Assembly (NCBI RefSeq): GCF_000264375.1
Contig: NZ_AJXW01000041.1
Location: 1-64,000 of the forward strand
Source of the DNA: Rhodanobacter thiooxydans LCS2
Lineage (GTDB): Bacteria; Pseudomonadota; Gammaproteobacteria; Xanthomonadales; Rhodanobacteraceae
DNA length: 64,000 nucleotides
Direction: 5' to 3'
Shown here: positions 26,034 through 34,582 of the stretch, piece after piece
Numbering within the stretch: the stretch's first letter is position 1
How the letters are laid out: each line of letters starts with the position of its first letter
Notes under the pieces: generated by a model
Databases searched by the model: none
What the model was told of the DNA's origin: nothing
What the model saw: the letters and a program-made list of their open reading frames with translations, nothing else
Position numbers and translations under genes: made by a program

Positions 26034-27331
26034 AGCCGCGTTCGATCGCCCTGCTGTTCGCGCTGGCGGCGCTGGCCGCCGCGCCGTTCGCCCAGGCGCA
26101 GGACGCGCCACGCACCGTAGTGCGCGCCGGCCACCTGCTCGACGTCGACAGCGGCCGCCTGCTGGCCGACCAGGCGGTGTCGATCGAGCAGGGCAAGGTC
26201 GTCGCCGTGCAACCGTGGTCGGCCGCTGCCGCCACGGGCGCGCGCGTGCTCGACTGGTCGGCCTGGACCGTGGTGCCCGGCCTGATGGACATGCATACGC
26301 ACCTGGCCGAGCAGGCCGAGAGCGCGGACGCGGCCGCGCCGCTGAAGACCGATCCGGCGCGCCAGGCCTTCATCGGCGCCATGAATGCGCGGCGGACGCT
26401 GCAGGCCGGCTTCACCACCGTGCGCGACGTCGGCGTCTACCGCGGCTTTGCCGACATCGCGCTGCGCGACGCGATTAACGCCGGTGAGATCCCCGGCCCG
26501 CGCATGTTCGTCGCCGGCGCCTACATCACCGCGCCCGGTGGCGGCGGCGAAGTCACCGGGCTGCCGCCGGGCACCGTGGTGCCGCCGGCGTTCCGCCAGG
26601 GCGTGTCGAAGGGCGAGCACGAGGTGCGCCGGCACGTGGACCTGATCCTCGACCACGGCGCCGACCTGATCAAGGTGATCGCCACCGGCGCGGTGCTCAC
26701 CGCCGGCACCGAGCCTGGCCAGCCGGAATACAGCGAGGCGGAGATCCGCGCCGCGGTGACCGAGGCGGCCAAACGCGGCAAGTTCGTCGCCGCCCACGCG
26801 CACGGCGCCGAAGGCATCAAGCGCGCGGTGCGCGCCGGCGTGCGCTCGATCGAGCACGGCTCGCTGATCGACGATGAAGGCATCGCGCTGATGAAGCAGC
26901 ACGGCACCTGGCTGGTGGCCGACATCTACGACGGCGACTACATCGCGGAGGAAGGCCGACGGGCCGGCTGGCCGGCTGAGATCCTGCGCAAGAACGCGGA
27001 GACCACCGAGGCGCAGCGCGAAGGCTTCCGCAAGGCGGTCAAGGCCGGCGTGCACCTCGCGTTCGGCACCGACGCCGGCGTCTACCCGCATGGCGACAAC
27101 GCGCGCCAGTTCGCCTACATGGTGCGTTGGGGCATGACCCCGCTGCAGGCGATCCGCTCGGCCACCCTCGACGCGGCGCGCCTGCTCGGCAAGGAGCAGG
27201 AACTCGGCTCGGTCGCGCCGGGCAAGGCCGCCGACCTGGTCGCAGTGGGCTGCGACCCGCTGCACGACATCGCATGCCTGCGCCAGGTGCGCGGCGTGAT
27301 CAAGGCCGGCGAGCCGGTCGCGCTCGACTGA
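26030..27331 (+). CDS. Exported amidohydrolase-superfamily dipeptidase (Xaa-Lys/Arg or prolidase-like)
   Basis: Protein of 433 residues with a signal peptide (cut near AQA, about 24). Amidohydrolase metal motifs are DMHTHLAE, DLIKVIATG (candidate carboxylated lysine), AAHAHG, IEHGS and FGTDAG. It resembles the bacterial COG1228 group often labelled imidazolonepropionase or Xaa-Pro dipeptidase; some characterised members instead cleave dipeptides ending in lysine or arginine (from memory). Its ATG overlaps the Rieske stop. A role in releasing a cationic amino acid before import fits the AdiC-like permease that follows, but this is inference. Confidence 0.82.
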   Translation: MKPRSIALLFALAALAAAPFAQAQDAPRTVVRAGHLLDVDSGRLLADQAVSIEQGKVVAVQPWSAAAATGARVLDWSAWTVVPGLMDMHTHLAEQAESADAAAPLKTDPARQAFIGAMNARRTLQAGFTTVRDVGVYRGFADIALRDAINAGEIPGPRMFVAGAYITAPGGGGEVTGLPPGTVVPPAFRQGVSKGEHEVRRHVDLILDHGADLIKVIATGAVLTAGTEPGQPEYSEAEIRAAVTEAAKRGKFVAAHAHGAEGIKRAVRAGVRSIEHGSLIDDEGIALMKQHGTWLVADIYDGDYIAEEGRRAGWPAEILRKNAETTEAQREGFRKAVKAGVHLAFGTDAGVYPHGDNARQFAYMVRWGMTPLQAIRSATLDAARLLGKEQELGSVAPGKAADLVAVGCDPLHDIACLRQVRGVIKAGEPVALD

Positions 27332-27332
27332 A

Positions 27333-28691
27333 ATGCCATTCTCGACCCAACCCACCCTCGACCAGAACCCAGCGGGCGCGGACATGAACGACGGCAAGAA
27401 GATCGGCTTCTGGACCTGTACCGCGCTGGTCGTGGGCAACGTCATCGGCATCGGCATTTTCCTGCTGCCCGCGTCGCTGGCGCCGTATGGCTACAACGCG
27501 CTGATCGGCTGGAGCATCACCCTGCTCGGCTGCCTGACCCTGGCCCGCGTGTTCTCGCATCTCGCGCACGCGTTGCCGAACGCCGAAGGCCCGTACGGCT
27601 ATATCCGCAGCACCCTTGGCGAGATGCCGGCGTACATGGCGCTGTGGGCGTACTGGGTGTCGCTGTGGCTGACCAATGCCGCGCTCGCGACCGGCGTGGT
27701 CGGCTACATCACGGTCGTGTTCCCGGCCTTGAACGTGATCCAGCCGGCGCTGTTCGCGCTGGGCCTGCTGTGGTCGCTGGTGATCATCAACCTGTTCGGC
27801 GTGCGCACCGGCGGCGGCGTGCAGATCGTCACCACCGCGCTGAAGCTGCTGCCGATGCTCGCCATCGCGCTGCTCGGCGGCTGGGTGCTGCTCACCTCGC
27901 CGGCCAGCTATGTCGCGCATCCGCCGGCCACGCCGGTCACCCTGCACGACGTGATGGCGGCCTCGACGATCGCGCTGTTCGCGATGCTCGGCATCGAATC
28001 GGCCAGCGTGCCGGCGGCGCGGGTGGAGAACCCCGGGCGCACGATTCCGCGCGCGACGATGACCGGCACCGTGCTGACCGCGGTCATCTACATCATCGTC
28101 TCGACCGTGCCGCTGCTGCTGATCCGGCAGGCGGAGCTGGCCGAGGCGAGCGCGCCGTTCTCGCTGTTGATGGAGCGCTTTGGCAGTGTCGGCTCCGGGC
28201 GCTGGCTGGCGCTGTTCGTGGTGATCAGCGGACTGGGCGCGCTCAACGGCTGGACCTTGCTGGTCGGCGAGCTGACCCGCACGATGGCGGTCAACGGCGT
28301 GCTGCCGGCGGCGTTCGCGCGCACCAATCGCCGCGACGCGCCGGCGGTGGCGCTGCTCGTCACCGGCGCGCTCGCCTCGCTGATGGTCTGGATGAGCTAC
28401 AGCAAGTCGCTGGTGTCGGCCTTCACCTTCATCACCCGGGTGGTGACCGCGGCAAACCTGCCGCTGTACCTGTGCTGTGCGCTGGCGCTGGCGATGCTGT
28501 GGCGTCGCGGCGCCGCGCGACGCGCCGTGCTGCCGGTCGCGATCCTCGGCGCGCTGTACGTGGTGTTCGCCTTCGTCGGCATCGGCCACGAACCGCTGGT
28601 GCTCGGCCTGGGCCTGATCGCCGCGGGCCTGCCGTTGTACGCGTTCATGCGCCTGCGCCGCCGCAAGGCCGCCCAACTCGCCAAGGCCTGA
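27333..28691 (+). CDS. APC-superfamily amino acid permease (AdiC/arginine-agmatine-like)
   Basis: Inner-membrane transporter of 452 residues with about 12 hydrophobic helices. The first helix carries GNVIGIGIFLLPASLAPYG, close to the AdiC substrate-site motif, and helix 6 has IALFAMLGIESASVPAARVENP. AdiC-like proteins carry arginine, agmatine, lysine or other cationic amines. A second in-frame ATG at 27384 (MNDGKK) is an alternative start and would give a more usual N-terminus. It lies between an exported amidohydrolase and a cytosolic demethylase, so it probably imports the cationic product of the former for use by the latter. Confidence 0.88.
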   Translation: MPFSTQPTLDQNPAGADMNDGKKIGFWTCTALVVGNVIGIGIFLLPASLAPYGYNALIGWSITLLGCLTLARVFSHLAHALPNAEGPYGYIRSTLGEMPAYMALWAYWVSLWLTNAALATGVVGYITVVFPALNVIQPALFALGLLWSLVIINLFGVRTGGGVQIVTTALKLLPMLAIALLGGWVLLTSPASYVAHPPATPVTLHDVMAASTIALFAMLGIESASVPAARVENPGRTIPRATMTGTVLTAVIYIIVSTVPLLLIRQAELAEASAPFSLLMERFGSVGSGRWLALFVVISGLGALNGWTLLVGELTRTMAVNGVLPAAFARTNRRDAPAVALLVTGALASLMVWMSYSKSLVSAFTFITRVVTAANLPLYLCCALALAMLWRRGAARRAVLPVAILGALYVVFAFVGIGHEPLVLGLGLIAAGLPLYAFMRLRRRKAAQLAKA

Positions 28692-28695
28692 GCCG

Positions 28696-30813
28696 ATGAG
28701 AGATCCGCGCCACGATATTCTGTTCGAACCGGTGAAGATCGGCCCGGTCACCGCGAAGAACCGCTTCTTCCAGGTGCCGCACTGCAACGGCATGGGCCAC
28801 GCGATGCCGCTGGCGCATGCGGCGATGCGCGAGACCAAGGCCGAGGGCGGCTGGGCGGTGGTCTCCACCGAGGAATGCGAGATCCACCCCAGCGGCGACC
28901 TCACACCCTACGTCGAGGCGCGGCTGTGGGACGACCGCGACATCCCCGCGCTGGCGCTGATGTGCGACAAGGTGCACGCGCACGGCGCGCTGGCCGCGCT
29001 GGAGCTGTCGCACAACGGCCCCACCGCGTCGAACCTGTATTCGCGCGAGGTGCTGATCGCCCCGTCGCCGCAGCCCACCAAGTACGGTTATCCGCACCAG
29101 GCGCGCGCGATGACCCTGCACGATATCCGCGAGTACCGGCGCTGGCACCGCGAGGCGGCGATCCGCGGCAAGCGCGCCGGCATGGACATCATCTACGTCT
29201 ACGCGGCGCATGACCTGTCGCTGGCGATGCATTTCCTGCAGCGCCGGCGCAACCAGCGCAGCGACGAATACGGCGGCTCGCTGGAGAACCGCGTGCGGCT
29301 GCTGCGCGAGGTACTGCAGGATACGAAGGATGCGGTGGGCGATACCTGCGCGGTGGCGCTGCGCTTCGCCGTCGAGGAAGGGCTGGGCTCCGGCGGCGTG
29401 GAGCTGGCCGAGGCACAGGAGATCGTGGGCATGCTGGCCGAGCTGCCCGACCTGTGGGACGTGAACCTCGCCGCCTGGTACAACGACTCGGTGCCCTCGC
29501 GCTTCGCCGCCGAGGGCGCACAGGAACCGTTCATCGCGTTCGTCAAGAAGACCACCAGCAAGCCGGTGGTGGGCGTGGGCCGCTTCACCTCGCCGGACAC
29601 CATGGTGTCGCAGCTCAAACGCGGCATGCTGGACCTGATCGGCTGCGCGCGGCCGTCGATCGCCGACCCGTTCCTGCCGAAGAAGATCGAGGAAGGACGC
29701 GCCGACGACATTCGCGAGTGCATCGGCTGCAACGTCTGCGTCTCCGGCGACATGACCATCTCGCCGATCCGCTGCACGCAGAACCCCACCATGGGCGAGG
29801 AATGGCGCAAGCGCTGGCACCCGGAACGCATCGCACCGAAACGCAGCGCTGCGCGCGTGCTGGTGGTGGGCGCCGGCCCGGCCGGGCTGGAAGCGGCCCG
29901 CGCGCTGGGCCAGCGCGGTTACGAGGTGAGCCTGGCCGAGGCGCGCAGGGAACTGGGTGGCCGCGTCGCTCGCGAATCGCGCCTGCCCGGCCTGGCCGAG
30001 TGGGCGCGCGTGCGCGACTGGCGCATCGGCCAGATCCGCAAGCTGGCTAACGTGGCCGTCTATCTCGACTCGGCCTTGACCGCGCAGGACGTGCTTGACT
30101 TCGGCGCCGAACACGTGGTGCTGGCCACCGGCTGCCGCTGGCGCCACGACGGCTGCGGGCGCAGCCACGGCTTCGCCATCCCCGGCCTCGCGGAGAACCC
30201 GCGCGTGTTCACCGTGGACGACCTGATGGACGGCCGCCTGCCGGAGGGCAAGGTAGTGGTGTACGACGACGACGGCTACTACCACGCCAGCGTTGCCGCC
30301 GAACTGCTGCGCCTTCGTGGCTGCGAGGTAATCCACCTCACACCCGAGGACAGCCTCGCGCCGTGGACGTTGAACACCCTGGATTACCGCCATGTGCGCA
30401 AGCGCATGGCCGAACTCGGCATCGAGGCGCTGGTCTCGCACGAGGTCACGGGCTACGCCGGCAGCGCGCTCACCGTCGAGGACGTGTGGACCCATCGCCA
30501 GCGCGAACTGGCGTGCGACGCGGTGGTCACCGTCACCGCCCGCCTGCCCGACGACGCGCTGTACCAGGAACTCTGCCGCCGCGAAGCCGAGTGGATGGAT
30601 GCCGGCGTCAGCAGCCTGCGCTGCATCGGCGACGCCGAGGCGCCAGGACTGATCGCCCACGCGGTCTACGCCGGCCACCGCTACGCACGCGAACTGGAGG
30701 AGCCGGCCGATGGCGAGGTCGCGTTCAGGCGGCATTTCCACAGCGCGGATGCCGACGACCTGCGTCGCCCGCACGGACAACCGCCCGGCCGCCGTTCCCA
30801 AGAGACGCTCTGA
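28696..30813 (+). CDS. FMN/4Fe-4S N-demethylase of the trimethylamine-dehydrogenase family
   Basis: Protein of 705 residues. The FMN TIM barrel begins as in trimethylamine dehydrogenase, with Cys30 in VPHC at the same position as that enzyme's 6-S-cysteinyl-FMN cysteine. 4Fe-4S ligands are Cys342, 345, 348 and 360. A dinucleotide-binding GAGPAG follows at 392-397. The substrate-bowl tyrosine of trimethylamine dehydrogenase is replaced (STEECEIHP), as in the dimethylglycine-demethylase branch DgcA. It would oxidatively remove methyl groups from a secondary or tertiary amine, giving formaldehyde. Last gene of the operon, 4 bases after the permease, and the natural partner of the Rieske enzyme. 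Confidence 0.88.
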   Translation: MRDPRHDILFEPVKIGPVTAKNRFFQVPHCNGMGHAMPLAHAAMRETKAEGGWAVVSTEECEIHPSGDLTPYVEARLWDDRDIPALALMCDKVHAHGALAALELSHNGPTASNLYSREVLIAPSPQPTKYGYPHQARAMTLHDIREYRRWHREAAIRGKRAGMDIIYVYAAHDLSLAMHFLQRRRNQRSDEYGGSLENRVRLLREVLQDTKDAVGDTCAVALRFAVEEGLGSGGVELAEAQEIVGMLAELPDLWDVNLAAWYNDSVPSRFAAEGAQEPFIAFVKKTTSKPVVGVGRFTSPDTMVSQLKRGMLDLIGCARPSIADPFLPKKIEEGRADDIRECIGCNVCVSGDMTISPIRCTQNPTMGEEWRKRWHPERIAPKRSAARVLVVGAGPAGLEAARALGQRGYEVSLAEARRELGGRVARESRLPGLAEWARVRDWRIGQIRKLANVAVYLDSALTAQDVLDFGAEHVVLATGCRWRHDGCGRSHGFAIPGLAENPRVFTVDDLMDGRLPEGKVVVYDDDGYYHASVAAELLRLRGCEVIHLTPEDSLAPWTLNTLDYRHVRKRMAELGIEALVSHEVTGYAGSALTVEDVWTHRQRELACDAVVTVTARLPDDALYQELCRREAEWMDAGVSSLRCIGDAEAPGLIAHAVYAGHRYARELEEPADGEVAFRRHFHSADADDLRRPHGQPPGRRSQETL

Positions 30814-30826
30814 TCAAGTCTTTGCC

Positions 30827-30935
30827 CGTCATTCCAGCTAAAGCTGGAATCCAGTGCCTTTAACCGTTGCCGAGGCACTGGATCCCGGCTTGACCAGCCT
30901 GCGGCTGTTGAAAAGCGCCTCGCCGGGATGACGGC
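30827..30935. repeat. Intergenic inverted repeat (GTCATTCCAGC family)
   Basis: The gap after the demethylase contains GTCATTCCAGCTAAAGCTGGAATCCAGTGCC and then its imperfect inverse, GGCACTGGATCCCGGCTTGA...GCCGGGATGACGG. This is a typical dispersed intergenic repeat of the CGTCATTCC type, able to fold into a long imperfect hairpin. It could end the operon transcript on both sides. Nothing else is seen in the gap. Confidence 0.65.
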
Positions 30936-30950
30936 TTGTTCAGGCCTTTC

Positions 30951-31526
30951 CTAGCGGAACTGTCGGTCGCCCTGCCCGGCGTGCGCGCGAGCGATCCGTG
31001 CGGCCAATTGCCGGCTCAGCGGCGACAGCCGGGTGACCGCCTCGCCGCACAGCAGGTCGAAGCCGGCCAGCCGGCGCCGGCGAAAGCGCAGCAGGCAGGC
31101 GTCGAGCACCCGCACATGTGGCGCCGGCGCCGGCGCCGTCGCGGGCAGCGGCTCGCCGCTCGCCAGCAGGCGGTCCCAGCCCAGGTAGTCGGTATCCGGC
31201 AGCAGGTGCAGGCGCACGCAAGGGCGGCCGTCGCGGTCGATGCCGTCGATCCATTCGCGCGGCCCGTCCGGCGCGACCTCGCAGACCGCCGACAGCCAGT
31301 GCACGCGCAGCAGCGGCGCCAGCCTGGGCGTCTCCACCAGCACGCCGTCCGGCTGCTGCGGCAAGCCCGCGCCGCTCTCGGCCAACGGCATGTACAGCAC
31401 GCTGCCGAGCGCCGGCAGCGAGACGGCCAGGGCGGCGGGCGTCATGCGCAGCCGGCGCCGGCAGACGTCCGCGTCGGTTGCCCGCGGGCATCCCTCCAGC
31501 AGTTGCCGCCACCACGGACTGAACAT
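30951..31526 (-). CDS. Uncharacterised protein encoded downstream of hemP
   Basis: Predicted protein of 191 residues from MFSPWWRQLL; I do not recognise a defined domain. It is soluble-looking, arginine-rich near the C-terminus (LLRFRRRRLAGFD), and has cysteines in DADVCRRRLRM, SAVCEVA and LDACLLRF. It follows hemP by 89 bases in the same direction, downstream of a Fur box, so an iron- or heme-related role is likely from context. It may be a heme-handling protein of the kind often found beside hemP, but no heme-binding motif is evident. The frame is open further upstream, so the start is uncertain. Confidence 0.55.
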   Translation of the reverse strand: MFSPWWRQLLEGCPRATDADVCRRRLRMTPAALAVSLPALGSVLYMPLAESGAGLPQQPDGVLVETPRLAPLLRVHWLSAVCEVAPDGPREWIDGIDRDGRPCVRLHLLPDTDYLGWDRLLASGEPLPATAPAPAPHVRVLDACLLRFRRRRLAGFDLLCGEAVTRLSPLSRQLAARIARAHAGQGDRQFR

Positions 31527-31615
31527 CGCCTGCCTCCAGCGACACGAAGAGGGCCACCGGCCCGACGAAGGCGCGCGGGCCATCGCCCGCCACGCCAGAA
31601 GAACCAGCGTCGCCG

Positions 31616-31816
31616 CTACTTGGTCAGGATCAGCTTGTCGTTGCGGGTCAGCCGCAGGTGGTACTCGCTGCCCTGATGCTCGATTACCAGCTCGCGCTTA
31701 CCTTCCAGCAACGCCTGGCTGGAAATGCGCCGGGCCACTGCCGAAGACGGGGTTGATGGTACCGGCCGCAGAATCGGGCGCGACGACGGCGGTTGGCACA
31801 AGGACAGGACGGGCAT
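31616..31816 (-). CDS. hemP: Hemin uptake protein HemP
   Basis: Small protein of 66 residues whose C-terminal half matches HemP: ISSQALLEGKRELVIEHQG, then YHLRLTRNDKLILTK at the very end. HemP proteins are short and lie in Fur-controlled heme/iron uptake loci, where some act as regulators of uptake genes. A clear Fur box lies 35 bases upstream of the start. The first 25 residues look unlike the family, and no good ribosome site precedes the ATG, so the true start may differ. Confidence 0.8.
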   Translation of the reverse strand: MPVLSLCQPPSSRPILRPVPSTPSSAVARRISSQALLEGKRELVIEHQGSEYHLRLTRNDKLILTK

Positions 31817-31850
31817 CGGGAGATCCGGCAGCGGCGGAGACGTTTTCGAT

Positions 31851-31869
31851 GATAATGATTCTCATTTGT
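31851..31869. promoter_or_regulatory. Fur box upstream of hemP
   Basis: GATAATGATTCTCATTTGT matches the classical 19-base Fur consensus (GATAATGATAATCATTATC) at 14 or more positions, including the full left half. It lies just before hemP on the minus strand, within an unusually AT-rich patch. Iron repression of hemP and the gene after it is expected. Confidence 0.85.
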
Positions 31870-31886
31870 CTGTCAACCACCTTCCC

Positions 31887-32861
31887 TCAGGCTGTCTCGA
31901 CGGCCTGCCGGATCCGCTGCGCCACCGCCGCGTCCAGTCGCGGCAGCAGTTCCAGCGCGTCCAGGTTCTGCTCCAGCTGCTCGCGCTTGCTGGCGCCCAG
32001 CATCACCGTGGAGACGTGCGGATTGAGCAGGCACCAGGCAATCGCCAGCTGCGCCAGGCTGCTGCCCAGCTCGGCTGCGATCGGCTGCAAGGCGCGCACC
32101 TTGCCCAGGCGCTCGTCGCCATGGCCCAGCACGCTCTCGCGCAGCCACTCGTAGCCGGGCTGGGCCAGCCGCGAATCAGCCGGCACGCCGCCGTTGTACT
32201 TGCCGCTGAGCAGGCCGGAGGCCAGCGGCGACCAGATCGTGGTGCCCATGCCGTAGGCCTCGTACAGCGGCGCGTACTCCACTTCGACCCGCTCGCGGTG
32301 CAGCAGGTTGTACTGCGGCTGCTCCGTCACCGGCGCGTAGAGATGGTTCTCGCGGGCCACCTTGTGTGCCTCATGGATCGCCTCGGCCGGCCATTCGCTG
32401 GTGCCCCAGTACAGCACCTTGCCCTGGCGGATCAGCGTGTCCATCGCTGCCACGGTCTCGGCGATCGGCGTGTCCGGATCGGGGCGATGGCAGAAATACA
32501 GGTCGAGGTAATCCACGCGCAGGCGCTGCAGCGCCTGGTGGCAGGCTTCCATCACGTGCTTGCGCGACAGCCCGCGCTGGGTCGGCAGCGGCTTGTCGAC
32601 CGCACCGAAGAACACCTTGCTGGAGACGCACCAGCTGTCGCGCGGGAAGCGCAGGTCGGCCAGCACGTCGCCCATCACCTGCTCGGCCACGCCGTTGTTG
32701 TAGGTCTCGGCGTTGTCGAAAAAATTCACCCCGCGCTCGTGCGCCAGCGCCAGCAGGTCGCGTGCCTGCGCGCGCCCCACCTGTCTGCCGAAGGTGACCC
32801 AGGCGCCGAACGACAGCGCGGAAAGTTGCAGGCCGGAGGTACCGAGGCGGCGGTAAAGCAT
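31887..32861 (-). CDS. Aldo/keto reductase (voltage-gated K+ channel beta-subunit-like)
   Basis: Cytosolic NADPH-dependent reductase of 324 residues. The AKR tetrad is visible as Asp and Tyr in FFDNAETYNNG, Lys in VSSKVFFG and His in YFCHRPDPD. The opening MLYRRLGTSGLQLSALSFGAW and the C-terminal NTxxMLGAS-like segment place it with the Kv-beta/YghZ-like branch. It is divergent from a zinc alcohol dehydrogenase across a 100-base gap, so both may answer to the same electrophile or aldehyde signal. Natural substrate unknown. Confidence 0.9.
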   Translation of the reverse strand: MLYRRLGTSGLQLSALSFGAWVTFGRQVGRAQARDLLALAHERGVNFFDNAETYNNGVAEQVMGDVLADLRFPRDSWCVSSKVFFGAVDKPLPTQRGLSRKHVMEACHQALQRLRVDYLDLYFCHRPDPDTPIAETVAAMDTLIRQGKVLYWGTSEWPAEAIHEAHKVARENHLYAPVTEQPQYNLLHRERVEVEYAPLYEAYGMGTTIWSPLASGLLSGKYNGGVPADSRLAQPGYEWLRESVLGHGDERLGKVRALQPIAAELGSSLAQLAIAWCLLNPHVSTVMLGASKREQLEQNLDALELLPRLDAAVAQRIRQAVETA

Positions 32862-32961
32862 GGGGATGCTCCTGTGACGGGAAAGATCTCCAGCATGTCC
32901 AATCCACGCGCGCCGCACAACGGCGTAACCTTGGAGCTTTCTCTCATCGAAGGAGTCCGCC

Positions 32962-33978
32962 ATGTCCTCGATCACGGGCTGGGCCGCCAGCGCGGCCGGC
33001 CAGCCGCTGAAACTGGCCACGTTCGACGTGGGCGAGCTGGGCGCCGAGGAAGTCGAGGTGGCCGTCGACTACTGCGGCATCTGCCACTCCGACCTGTCGA
33101 TGATCAACAACGAGTGGGGCAATGCGCGCTACCCGTTCATTCCCGGGCACGAAGTGGTCGGCCGCGTCACCGCGCTGGGCGCGCAGGCGAAAGGTTTGTC
33201 GGTCGGTCAGCGCGTGGGCATCGGCTGGACTGCGGAAAGCTGCATGCATTGCCGCCAGTGCCTGTCCGGCGACCAGAACCTGTGCGCGCAGGCGGTGGCG
33301 ACCATCGGCGGCCACCACGGCGGCTTCGCCGACAAGCTGCGCGCGCACTGGGCGTGGACGATCCCGCTGCCCGAAGGCATTGACCTGGCCAGCGCCGGCC
33401 CGCTGCTGTGCGGCGGCATCACCGTGCTGAAGCCGTTCCTGGCCTACGACATCAAGCCGACCGCGCGGGTCGGCGTGGTCGGTATCGGCGGCCTCGGCCA
33501 CCTGGCGGTGAAGTTCGCCGCCGCGTGGGGCTGCGAGGTCACCGCGTTCACCTCCACCCTGGCCAAGGCCGACGAGGCGCGCAGCTTCGGCGCGCATCAC
33601 GTGGTCGCCAGCCGCGACAGCGCCGCGATCAAGGCGATCGCCGGCTCGCTCGACCTGCTGCTGGTCACCGTCAACGTGGCGATGGACTGGAACGCGCTGC
33701 TCGGCACGCTCGCCCCGAAGGGCCGCATGCACGTGGTCGGCGCGGTGCTGGAGCCGATCCCGGTACCGGCGTTCAGCTTGATTGCCAAGCAGCGCGAGGT
33801 CTCGGGCTCACCCACCGGCTCGCCGGTCGACATCGCCCGCATGCTGGACTTCGCCGCCCGTCACGACATCCGCCCGCAGGTGGAGATGTTCCCGCTGGCG
33901 CAGGTCAACGAAGCACTGCAGCACCTCGCCGACGGCAAGGCGCGCTATCGCGTGGTGCTGGAAGCCCCGACGACGTAG
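32962..33978 (+). CDS. Zinc-containing alcohol dehydrogenase (YahK/cinnamyl-alcohol type)
   Basis: NADP-type medium-chain dehydrogenase of 338 residues. Catalytic zinc ligands are Cys41 (YCGICHSD) and His63 (GHE); structural zinc ligands are Cys94, Cys97, Cys100 and Cys108. The cofactor-binding turn is GVVGIGGLGHLA. It resembles YahK-like aldehyde reductases. It follows the catabolic island, but nothing ties it to those genes, and it is not the glutathione-dependent formaldehyde type. Confidence 0.92.
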   Translation: MSSITGWAASAAGQPLKLATFDVGELGAEEVEVAVDYCGICHSDLSMINNEWGNARYPFIPGHEVVGRVTALGAQAKGLSVGQRVGIGWTAESCMHCRQCLSGDQNLCAQAVATIGGHHGGFADKLRAHWAWTIPLPEGIDLASAGPLLCGGITVLKPFLAYDIKPTARVGVVGIGGLGHLAVKFAAAWGCEVTAFTSTLAKADEARSFGAHHVVASRDSAAIKAIAGSLDLLLVTVNVAMDWNALLGTLAPKGRMHVVGAVLEPIPVPAFSLIAKQREVSGSPTGSPVDIARMLDFAARHDIRPQVEMFPLAQVNEALQHLADGKARYRVVLEAPTT

Positions 33979-34061
33979 GGCGGGCACCGCCCGCCGCTTT
34001 CGCATCGGAGCGTGCCCAAGGACCAGGCAGCCAGAAAGCCGGCGGGCGGTGCCCGCCCTAC
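33975..34061. repeat. REP-like element with perfect 22-base arms
   Basis: The arms at 33975-33996 and 34040-34061 are exact inverse complements (starting GTAGGGCGGGCACCGCCCGC) around a 43-base centre. Each arm is itself nearly palindromic. It overlaps the ends of the alcohol dehydrogenase and pgpA genes, which converge here, so it probably forms a bidirectional terminator as well as being a REP/BIME-type repeat. Confidence 0.75.
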
Positions 34062-34582
34062 AACAGCGTGCGCAGCCCCAGCGCCAGCACGATGGCGGCG
34101 AAGACGCCGGCGACCACGTCGTCGATCATCACGCCCATGCCGCCCTTCACGCGCCGGTCCAGCCAGCGGATCGGCCACGGCTTCCACACGTCGAACAGGC
34201 GGAACAGCACGAAGCCGGCAAGCAACATCCACCACGCGAATCCACTGGCCGGCAGCAGTGCCGAAACCAGCAGCGGCAGCAGCGCGATCCACTGGCCGAT
34301 GAATTCGTCCCATACCAGGCTGCGGTGGTCGTCGACACCGAGGGCACGGCTGGCCACGTTGCAGGCCCACACGCCGACGGCAAAACCGGCCAGCAGTACG
34401 ACCAGATAGATCGGCAACGGCAATTCGCGCAGCAGCAACCACGGCAGCAGCGCGGCCAATGAACCGAACGTACCCTGCGCCACCGGCGCCAGGCCCGAGC
34501 CGAAGCCGCAGGCCAGCCAGCCGGCCGGCGTGGCCAGCAGTGCGCGCCGCTGGTCCGCGCTGAGGTTCTTCTTTGCGCTCAC
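34058..34582 (-). CDS. pgpA: Phosphatidylglycerophosphatase A
   Basis: Membrane phosphatase of 174 residues that makes phosphatidylglycerol from its phosphate. Family words are GFGSGLAPVAQGTFGSLAA near the N-terminus, DDHRSLVWDEFIGQW in the middle and RRVKGGMGVMIDDVVAG near the end, with acidic metal-binding residues. I chose the GTG start that overlaps the thiL stop (GTGA), giving the normal length and coupling. It is the last gene of the nusB-thiL-pgpA run. Confidence 0.93.
   Translation of the reverse strand: MSAKKNLSADQRRALLATPAGWLACGFGSGLAPVAQGTFGSLAALLPWLLLRELPLPIYLVVLLAGFAVGVWACNVASRALGVDDHRSLVWDEFIGQWIALLPLLVSALLPASGFAWWMLLAGFVLFRLFDVWKPWPIRWLDRRVKGGMGVMIDDVVAGVFAAIVLALGLRTLL

Noticed and set aside
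28696-30813. 2,4-dienoyl-CoA reductase or generic NADH:flavin oxidoreductase
   Set aside because: The Cys30-Gly context, 4Fe-4S spacing and the N-terminal part match the trimethylamine/dimethylglycine dehydrogenase branch instead.
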